DNA of 7,228 bases, from NCBI GenBank assembly GCA_030447125.1, contig JAUJLZ010000040.1:1-7228 (forward strand), read 5' to 3'. The translations under genes were made by a program, and so were the position numbers. How positions within the stretch are numbered: position 1 is the first letter of the stretch; each line of letters opens with the position of its first letter. Positions 1 through 4,666 of this stretch are shown one piece after another. This DNA is from Acidimicrobiales bacterium (GTDB taxonomy: Bacteria; Actinomycetota; Acidimicrobiia; Acidimicrobiales; CADCSY01). The notes beneath the pieces were generated by a model. That model ran no database searches. It saw only the letters and a program-made list of their open reading frames with translations, and was not told the DNA's origin.

Positions 1-1
1 C

Positions 2-688
2 GCCCCCGTCTCCTCCGCCCGGCGGGAGCTACGAGAGGGTCTCTCGCTCGTACGCCGCACCCCCGGTCTGCGCTGGACCTTCGGGGTGGCCAGCGTGACC
101 TACGTCTTGTGGGGGCTCTTCGGCGTGCTGGAGCCGCTGTACGTGCGTGACGTGTTGGGGGCGTCGGACACGACCTTCGCCCTGCTCCAAACCGTCTTCG
201 GCGTGGGCTTGGTCGGCGCCGGGCTGGCCATCGCCGCCCTGGGCGACCGGGTGGCCACGCCTGGCTGCGTGGCGCTGGCCACGATCGTCTCCGGGGCCAC
301 GGCTGCGCTGTACCTCGGCACGGAGTCCCTGGTGGTCGCCGCCATCGGCGTGTTCCTCTGGGGCGTCGACGTCGCCTTCTTCTACGTCCCGGCCAAGACG
401 CTCCTGCAACGCTTCACGCCCCGGCGGGCCCACGGCCGGGTCCTCTCGCTCAACGAGTCGCTCGAACCGATGTCGGACCTCCTCGTCGCCCCCCTCGCCG
501 CCCTGGCCGTGGGGGTGCTCGGGGTCCGCCTCCTCGGCGTCACCGGTGGGGCTCTGGCCGTCATCGCCGGCGTCGCGGCGCTTCGCCTGGCCCGCCACCT
601 GGGCCCCCTGCCCGACCCCGTCGACGTCGATCCCCGCGCCGGGACGTCGCGCGACGCCATCGCCCTCGGAGGCCACGCCCCTGGCTGA
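2..688 (+). CDS. MFS transporter, C-terminal half (5' end outside window)
   Basis: This frame is open from the first bases of the window to a TGA at 686-688, giving about 228 residues of a protein whose start lies to the left. It is a cytoplasmic-membrane secondary transporter of the major facilitator superfamily, probably a drug or metabolite exporter of the MFS_3/EntS type. It opens with a cytoplasmic helix (REGLSLVRRTPGLRW, residues 12-25) typical of the loop before TM7. About six hydrophobic segments follow, near residues 27-47, 59-80, 89-106, 110-130, 160-178 and 181-198. The loop QRFTPRRAHGRVLSLNES (136-153) resembles the conserved MFS loop between TM10 and TM11. The tail after the last helix is short and hydrophilic. 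GTG at 86 is internal and not the true start. The substrate cannot be told, and the downstream genes do not suggest one. Confidence 0.85.
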   Translation, partial: APVSSARRELREGLSLVRRTPGLRWTFGVASVTYVLWGLFGVLEPLYVRDVLGASDTTFALLQTVFGVGLVGAGLAIAALGDRVATPGCVALATIVSGATAALYLGTESLVVAAIGVFLWGVDVAFFYVPAKTLLQRFTPRRAHGRVLSLNESLEPMSDLLVAPLAALAVGVLGVRLLGVTGGALAVIAGVAALRLARHLGPLPDPVDVDPRAGTSRDAIALGGHAPG

Positions 689-726
689 GGAGAAGCATCC
701 GCACCTGCAGGCGAGAGGCAGCTTCC

Positions 727-891
727 GTGCCGATGGTGGATGGAGGAGGCCGGTCAGCAGGCCTGGCGGTGACGCTGGAGCCGGCGGTGGTCGCCGTCAC
801 CGCCCGGCTCATCCCCCCGATCGCCGAGGCACGGCGCCAGGCCGTCCACGGTGACGGCGAAGGAACGAGCCGGATCGACAGCCAGACCTAG
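727..891 (+). CDS. possible small protein, 54 residues, unrecognised
   Basis: A short frame in the gap between the MFS gene and bldC starts at GTG 727 and stops at TAG 889-891. GAGAGG at 713-718 lies 8 nt before the start and could be a ribosome binding site. Most codons end in G or C, and the central part (VTLEPAVVAVTARLIPPIAE) reads like a plausible amphipathic helix. I do not recognise the product. The opposite strand is also open here, so coding preference alone does not settle it. It could be a real small gene cotranscribed after the MFS gene, the remnant of a longer gene, or chance in G+C-rich DNA. Nothing else in 689-909 looks like a gene. Confidence 0.25.
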   Translation: MPMVDGGGRSAGLAVTLEPAVVAVTARLIPPIAEARRQAVHGDGEGTSRIDSQT

Positions 892-909
892 AGCGGAGAA
901 GCGAGCCAG

Positions 910-930
910 GACTGCGTCGAGGACGCAGTC
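910..930 (-). terminator. hairpin terminator after bldC
   Basis: Arms 910-918 and 922-930 are perfect inverted repeats (GACTGCGTC / GACGCAGTC) around a 3-nt loop. The hairpin begins 2 nt beyond the bldC stop codon. There is no long T tract on either side, as is common for actinobacterial hairpin terminators. It is symmetric and lies between convergent transcripts, so it could also stop rightward transcription from the MFS side. Confidence 0.6.
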
Positions 931-932
931 GC

Positions 933-1154
933 TCAGCTCTCCTTGACGACCTCGTCGGCCGACATCTCCTCGAGGCAGCGCCGGATCTCCGACGCCCGGA
1001 AGCGACGGTGGCCCCCGAGGGTACGGATGGCGTGGAGCTTGCCGGCCCGGGCCCAACGGGTGACGGTCTTCGGGTTCACCCGGAACAGCTCGGCCACTTC
1101 GGCGGGGGTGAGAAGCGCTTCGGGTGTCTCGAGATCATGGTGCTGGATGGTCAT
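933..1154 (-). CDS. bldC: BldC-family MerR-like DNA-binding regulator
   Basis: This 73-residue protein is close to Streptomyces BldC in length and sequence. It consists of a MerR-type winged helix-turn-helix with no effector domain. The HTH spans about residues 15-36 (LLTPAEVAELF, then NPKTVTRWARAGKL), and the wing is RTLGGHRRFR (44-53). Known BldC is a small cytoplasmic DNA-binding protein that multimerises head-to-tail on direct repeats and controls the onset of development in Streptomyces. Its role in a non-sporulating actinobacterium is not evident from sequence. The ATG start is supported by GGGGAGG (plus-strand 1160-1166), 5 nt upstream. The gene is transcribed divergently from the dehydrogenase and ends at a hairpin. 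In Streptomyces, from memory, bldC also lies near vdh, purM and purF, which supports orthology. Confidence 0.9.
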   Translation of the reverse strand: MTIQHHDLETPEALLTPAEVAELFRVNPKTVTRWARAGKLHAIRTLGGHRRFRASEIRRCLEEMSADEVVKES

Positions 1155-1310
1155 GACTGCCTCCCCATTGGCGATGACTCCTCGACGTGCTCGGGTCCCT
1201 AGGATACGGCGACTGCGGGAAAAACGGACAGCAGGATACCACTGGGGGTCAGCCGGCGACCACCATCCGTGGTGTACGACGTTGCCCTAGGGTGGGAATA
1301 GCCTCTCGCC
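1155..1310. promoter_or_regulatory. divergent bldC / dehydrogenase promoter region
   Basis: This 156-bp gene-free spacer must hold promoters for both neighbours. Two copies of AGGATAC (1201-1207 and 1233-1239, 32 bp apart) read as GTATCCT on the minus strand, so each offers a TATCCT -10-like element for bldC. The nearer one would give a leader of roughly 40 nt. Two CCCTAGG motifs occur at 1197-1203 and 1285-1291, the second within the palindrome CCCTAGGG. A small inverted repeat CACCA-TCCG-TGGTG sits at 1261-1274. An A-run (1220-1224) is the only notably A/T-rich spot. The -10 calls rest on motif resemblance only. I see no riboswitch-like structure. Confidence 0.5.
1299..1304 (+). promoter_or_regulatory. 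candidate -10 element for leaderless dehydrogenase mRNA
   Basis: TAGCCT fits the actinobacterial TANNNT -10 consensus and ends 6 nt before the GTG at 1311, the spacing expected when transcription starts on the first base of the start codon. No Shine-Dalgarno sequence lies close to the GTG. A weak -35 with a GAC core (1276-1281) lies 17 bp upstream. Confidence 0.45.
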
Positions 1311-2387
1311 GTGACCGTCTTCGGCTCCATGGAGGAGGACGGCCACGAGCAGGTGGTCTGGTGCCGCGACGAACGCAGCGGGCTGCGGGCCATCGTCGCC
1401 ATCCACTCCACCGCCCTCGGTCCGGCCCTCGGCGGCACCCGCATGCTCGCCTACCCCGACGAGAACCAGGCCCTCGCCGACGTGCTGCGCCTGGCTCGGG
1501 GCATGACCTACAAAGCGGCGCTGGCCGGCCTCGACCTCGGCGGAGGCAAGGCCGTCATCGTGGACTCGCCGGCACCCGCCGATCGCCAGGCCCGGCTGCA
1601 GGCCTACGGACGCTTCATCCAGGGCCTGGGCGGGCGCTACATCACCGCCGAGGACGTGGGGACCACCCAGGCCGACATGGACCGCATCCGCCAGGAGACG
1701 GCCCATGTGACCGGGGTCAGCGAGGTGCTCGGGGGGTCGGGTGATCCGTCGCCGTTCACCGCCCTGGGCGTGGTCCATGCCATGGGAGCGCTGGCCCAGA
1801 CCTGCTGGGGCCACCCCTCCCTCCAAGGTCGCCACATCGTCGTGGTCGGGGTGGGCAAGGTCGGTGGCGCCCTGGTGTCCGAACTGGTGGCTGCGGGCGC
1901 CAGGGTGTCGGTGGCCGATGTCGACCCGTCGAGGGTGCGGATCGCGGTCGAGCGCCACGGCGTTCGACCCCTGCCTGTCGGCGAGGCCATGGCCGAACCC
2001 TGTGACATCCTCGCTCCGTGTGCCCTCGGGGCCGTGCTCGACGAGCGCAGCATCCCCCGCCTGAACTGCTCCGCCGTGTGCGGCTCGGCCAACAACCAGC
2101 TCGCGCAACCCGGTGACGCCCGCCGGCTGGCCGACGCCGGGGTCCTCTACGTGCCCGACTACGTGGCCAGCGCCGGTGGGATCGTCAACATCGCCGGTGA
2201 GTTGGCGCCGGGCGGCTACGACCGGGAGGCGGCGCGCCGGCGGGTGAGGGCGATCGGCGCCACGACCATCGCCGTCCTGGCCGAGGCCCAGGCCCGCGGC
2301 ATCACACCGCTGAGCGCCGCCGATCGTCTGGCCGAAGCCCGCATCGCCGCGGTAGGAGGTGGCGAGGGGAGACGCTCGCCGCCCTGA
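1311..2387 (+). CDS. Glu/Leu/Phe/Val dehydrogenase (leucine/valine dehydrogenase type)
   Basis: This 358-residue cytoplasmic enzyme reversibly deaminates an amino acid to its 2-oxo acid, with NAD+ reduction and ammonia release. The N-terminal dimerisation/substrate domain has GPALGGTR (37-44), the MTYK lysine K68, the GGGK lysine K80 and AED with D115. These match the substrate-binding and catalytic residues of Bacillus leucine dehydrogenase at the same numbers. The Rossmann domain carries G180-V-G-K-V-G185, with an acidic D203 at the end of the second strand, favouring NAD+ over NADP+. NNQL (261-264) and the late NAGG-like segment SAGG (287-290) are also present. Pocket positions L40, A113, I291 and I294 are the small or aliphatic kind of leucine dehydrogenase, so branched-chain substrates are likely. 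Streptomyces Vdh is the probable counterpart. I chose GTG 1311 because the promoter fits; ATG 1329 is an alternative. The gene is monocistronic and divergent from bldC. Confidence 0.9.
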   Translation: MTVFGSMEEDGHEQVVWCRDERSGLRAIVAIHSTALGPALGGTRMLAYPDENQALADVLRLARGMTYKAALAGLDLGGGKAVIVDSPAPADRQARLQAYGRFIQGLGGRYITAEDVGTTQADMDRIRQETAHVTGVSEVLGGSGDPSPFTALGVVHAMGALAQTCWGHPSLQGRHIVVVGVGKVGGALVSELVAAGARVSVADVDPSRVRIAVERHGVRPLPVGEAMAEPCDILAPCALGAVLDERSIPRLNCSAVCGSANNQLAQPGDARRLADAGVLYVPDYVASAGGIVNIAGELAPGGYDREAARRRVRAIGATTIAVLAEAQARGITPLSAADRLAEARIAAVGGGEGRRSPP

Positions 2388-2393
2388 CCCAGC

Positions 2394-2410
2394 CCGGCGG
2401 ACATCGCCGG
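2394..2410. terminator. small hairpin between convergent genes
   Basis: CCGGCG (2394-2399) and CGCCGG (2405-2410) form a perfect 6-bp stem around a 5-nt loop. It lies in the 38-nt gap between the dehydrogenase stop (2387) and the pyrE stop (2426). Placed between two converging genes it could act as a bidirectional terminator. No T tract is present, and short GC stems are frequent in such DNA, so support is modest. Confidence 0.4.
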
Positions 2411-2425
2411 CGAGGGTCGTTCCGG

Positions 2426-2977
2426 TCATCGCTCCTCGTCGGGGGCCCCGAGCTCGTCGGCGGTGACCAGCGGCTGGTAGGCGATGCCTGCATCGCGGGC
2501 CAAGCCGGCGGCGGCGTGGCCTCGGTCGACGACCGGCAACAGCAGCACGGGCGTCGCCCCCAGGGCGCGCACCACCTCGGCGGCCTCGAGCATCGACACT
2601 CCCCGAGTCACCGCGTCTTCGGTGATGACCACCCGATCGCCGGGCACCACGACGCCGGCGAGGCGGCCACCAGCGCCATGGTCCTTGGTCTCCTTGCGCA
2701 CGCTGAAGCTGTGGAGCATGCGGCCCCTAGTCGCCGCCACCGCAGCCACGGCGAAGGCCACGGCATCGGCCCCCATGGTGAGGCCCCCGATGGCGCTGGC
2801 ATCCTCGGGGATCACCTCCAGAGCGGCCTCGGCCACCAACAGCATGCCCTCCGGCCGACAGGTGGACTGCTTGGCATCGATGAACCAACGGCTGCGCCGT
2901 CCCGACTTGAGCACGAAGTCGCCGCTGCGCACGGCGTGGGCCAGCAGGTGGTCCCGAAGGGCCGGGAGCGCGCTCAC
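2426..2977 (-). CDS. pyrE: orotate phosphoribosyltransferase
   Basis: This 183-residue cytoplasmic enzyme converts orotate and PRPP to orotidine 5'-monophosphate plus pyrophosphate, the fifth step of UMP synthesis. The N-terminus has FVLKSGRRSRWFIDAKQST (21-39), the family's SGxxSxxYxD-like segment. GGLTMGAD (64-71) follows, then the flexible catalytic loop RKETKDHG (94-101) with its expected basic residues R94, K95, K98 and H100. The PRPP-binding motif is VVITEDAVTRGVS (116-128); the acidic pair E120-D121 is present, but R125 stands where many family members have T or A. Length is normal for the compact bacterial form. GTG 2977 is the only reasonable start: the frame is open upstream but holds no start codon, and no Shine-Dalgarno sequence precedes it. 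Translation probably depends on ribosomes arriving from upstream. It is the last gene of the leftward purF cluster. Confidence 0.92.
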   Translation of the reverse strand: MSALPALRDHLLAHAVRSGDFVLKSGRRSRWFIDAKQSTCRPEGMLLVAEAALEVIPEDASAIGGLTMGADAVAFAVAAVAATRGRMLHSFSVRKETKDHGAGGRLAGVVVPGDRVVITEDAVTRGVSMLEAAEVVRALGATPVLLLPVVDRGHAAAGLARDAGIAYQPLVTADELGAPDEER

Positions 2978-3018
2978 CGGCGCGAGGCGAGCGCAGGCTG
3001 GTGGGCGCTCCCGCTCAC
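2974..3018 (-). other. 14-codon mini-ORF linking membrane gene to pyrE
   Basis: GTG at 3018-3016 overlaps the TGA of the membrane-protein gene (3017-3015) as GTGA. The frame encodes MSGSAHQPALASRR and stops at TGA 2976-2974, which in turn overlaps the pyrE GTG (2977-2975) as GTGA. It therefore bridges the otherwise untranslated 37-nt gap exactly. The likeliest role, if any, is to carry terminating ribosomes to the pyrE start, which lacks its own Shine-Dalgarno sequence. A functional peptide is less likely. That the frame exists is certain; that it is translated is inference. Confidence 0.4.
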
Positions 3019-3557
3019 GCCTCGTCGGTGCGCGACGCCCGCACCCGGCCGGTGACCACCAGCGCGAGCAGGGCCACGGCCACCACGGCGATCAGCAGGC
3101 CGGCGACGATCGAGGGGCCCAGGCGCTGGGCGCTGACCCGATCCCCGGCCAGGTCGAGACGGAAGCGCTCGAGGCGATCGAACTGCTCATCGTCGAGGAC
3201 GAAGCCGCCGTCGGGCAGGGCGTCGTCGAGGTTCACCGCCCGCCCGCCCGACTGGGCGACGTAGAGCTCGACGGGCCGATCCGACACCGTGAGGGGGACG
3301 ACCCAGACGTCGATCGGCTCGGATGCCGGCATCGCTTGGCCGTCCTCGCCCTCACGCACCGGGATGAACTCCTCGGCTCGGGGCTCGCCGGTGACCTCGA
3401 CCCGGCGGGCTCCGCTGTCGAGGAGCGCCTGCTCAGCGAAGATGCGGGCTTCGGCCGCGTTGAGCTGGGGAACCTCGCGCCCGGCGGCGTAGGCGCCGGC
3501 GATGAGACCCACGACCACCACGACCCCGATCAAGGCCACCACCTTGAGTCCCTTCAC
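3015..3557 (-). CDS. small two-helix membrane protein, unknown function
   Basis: This 180-residue protein has a hydrophobic N-terminal segment (about 4-24), a hydrophilic central region and a second membrane helix (about 148-169) followed by a short basic tail (RVRASRTDEA). The simplest topology is both ends in the cytoplasm and residues 25-147 outside. The central region has a helix (NAAEARIFAEQALLDSG, 33-49), then strand-like stretches VWVVPLTV (84-91) and VELYVAQSGGRAVNLDD (96-112). This layout, a helix followed by strands with a Gly-rich turn, recalls PepSY-type domains; that is a resemblance by eye only. The GTG start (3557-3555) overlaps the purM stop in GTGA, so translation is probably coupled to purM. 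I do not recognise a named family. Its position between purM and pyrE suggests only coexpression, not a known role in nucleotide synthesis. Confidence 0.75.
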   Translation of the reverse strand: MKGLKVVALIGVVVVVGLIAGAYAAGREVPQLNAAEARIFAEQALLDSGARRVEVTGEPRAEEFIPVREGEDGQAMPASEPIDVWVVPLTVSDRPVELYVAQSGGRAVNLDDALPDGGFVLDDEQFDRLERFRLDLAGDRVSAQRLGPSIVAGLLIAVVAVALLALVVTGRVRASRTDEA

Positions 3558-4666
3558 GAGTCGAGGACCACGCGCCCGCTGCCCGCCACGATCTCGCCGA
3601 TCTCCACCGCCCGGTGACCTGCGCTACGAGCCACGTCGAGGGCGTGATGCGAGTCGCCGGGTGGGACCGCCACCACCATGCCGATGCCGAGGTTGAACAC
3701 CCGCGCCATCTCGGCGTCGGCGACGTCGCCCAGGCGCTGGATCTCCCCGAAGATGCGGGGGCTCTCCCAGCTCCGCCGGTGCACGATCGCGTCGGTGGAG
3801 GGATGCAGCACGCGGGACAGGTTACCGATGATCCCGCCCCCGGTGATGTGGGCGACCGCCCGCACGTCGACGTGACCCAACAGCTCGGCCACGGCCGGGG
3901 CGTAGATGACCGAGGGCTCGAGGAGCTCGTCGGCCAAGGACCGGTCGGCGCCGGCGTAGGCCGGATCGTCGAGGGAGCGCCCGGCCCGCTCCAGCAACAC
4001 CCGTCGGGCCAGGGAGTAGCCGTTGCACCGCAGCCCCGGCGAGGGCAGGCCCACGAGCACGTCACCGGGACGAAGGTGCTCGCCGGTGACCAGCCGATCA
4101 CGCTCGGCCACCCCCACGGCAAAGCCGGCCAGATCGAACTGGCCCGGACCCATGGCGCCGGGGTGCTCGGCCATCTCGCCGCCGAGGAGGGCGCACCCGG
4201 CCTGGCGGCACCCCTCCACCACCCCCTCGACCAGGGCCTCGACCTGATCTGGGTCAAGGGTGCCCACGGCCACGTAGTCGAGGAAGAACAAGGGCTCGGC
4301 CCCTTGGCAGACCAGGTCGTCGACGCACATGGCCACCAGGTCGAGACCGATGGTGTCGAAGCGACCCGTGGCCGAGGCCACCATGGCCTTGGTTCCCACC
4401 CCGTCGGTCGAGGCCACGAGCACGGGCGAGCGGTGGCGGGAGGTGTCGAGGGCGAACAGGCCGCCGAAGCCGCCGACGTCGCCGATGACCTCGCGACGGA
4501 ACGTGGAGCGCACCTTGTCCTTGATCCGCTCCACCGCCCGCTCCCCGGCGGCGATGTCGACGCCCGCCGACGCGTACGTCTCGGGGTGGGGGGCCTCGCG
4601 CTGGGGGGCGTCGCGCTGGGGGACGTCGGACTGGGGGCCCTGGGCGTGGCGCCAGATCCCGCTCAC
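3554..4666 (-). CDS. purM: phosphoribosylformylglycinamidine cyclo-ligase (AIR synthetase)
   Basis: This enzyme of about 370 residues uses ATP to close formylglycinamidine ribonucleotide into aminoimidazole ribonucleotide, the fifth step of de novo purine synthesis. The conserved core begins at TYASAGVDIAAGERAVERIK (30-49). FGGLFALD (67-74), STDGVGTK (86-93), GLDLVAMCVDDLVCQGAEPLFFLDY (107-131, the ATP/substrate signature), GGEMAEHPG (162-170) and HITGGGIIGNL (273-283) follow, all standard for PurM. I chose GTG 4666 because it overlaps the purF stop as GTGA and is the nearest start upstream of the core. The frame stays open further upstream to 4798, but that part lies inside purF. The 29-residue leader before the core is longer than usual and contains a proline-rich pentapeptide repeat. 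No Shine-Dalgarno sequence is visible, so initiation is probably coupled to purF termination. Confidence 0.95.
   Translation of the reverse strand: MSGIWRHAQGPQSDVPQRDAPQREAPHPETYASAGVDIAAGERAVERIKDKVRSTFRREVIGDVGGFGGLFALDTSRHRSPVLVASTDGVGTKAMVASATGRFDTIGLDLVAMCVDDLVCQGAEPLFFLDYVAVGTLDPDQVEALVEGVVEGCRQAGCALLGGEMAEHPGAMGPGQFDLAGFAVGVAERDRLVTGEHLRPGDVLVGLPSPGLRCNGYSLARRVLLERAGRSLDDPAYAGADRSLADELLEPSVIYAPAVAELLGHVDVRAVAHITGGGIIGNLSRVLHPSTDAIVHRRSWESPRIFGEIQRLGDVADAEMARVFNLGIGMVVAVPPGDSHHALDVARSAGHRAVEIGEIVAGSGRVVLDS
4576..4650 (-). repeat. 15-nt tandem repeat in the purM leader
   Basis: Three clear 15-nt units lie at 4591-4605, 4606-4620 and 4621-4635 on the plus strand. The first two differ at one base. 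More degenerate units flank them at 4576-4590 and 4636-4650. They encode successive pentapeptides of the form x-(R/S)-(D/E)-(A/V)-P near residues 12-26 of PurM, a probably disordered segment before the folded core. Confidence 0.7.

Noticed and set aside
29..676. Minus-strand frame opposite the MFS gene
   Set aside because: The plus-strand frame shows repeated hydrophobic segments and MFS loop motifs. The minus frame is Gly/Asp/Glu/Arg-rich with no domain, a typical antisense shadow.
754..1056. Minus-strand frame spanning the bldC 3' half and the gap beyond it
   Set aside because: It overlaps bldC in another frame and crosses the terminator-like hairpin; the bldC frame is clearly the real one.
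1287..2429. Long open frame on the minus strand opposite the dehydrogenase
   Set aside because: The plus strand encodes a complete dehydrogenase with all motifs. The minus frame is a G+C-rich mirror with low-complexity Gly/Arg/His content and no recognisable domain.
3016..3018. GTG at 3018 as the pyrE start
   Set aside because: It is 41 nt upstream and out of frame with pyrE. It opens only the 14-codon mini-ORF.
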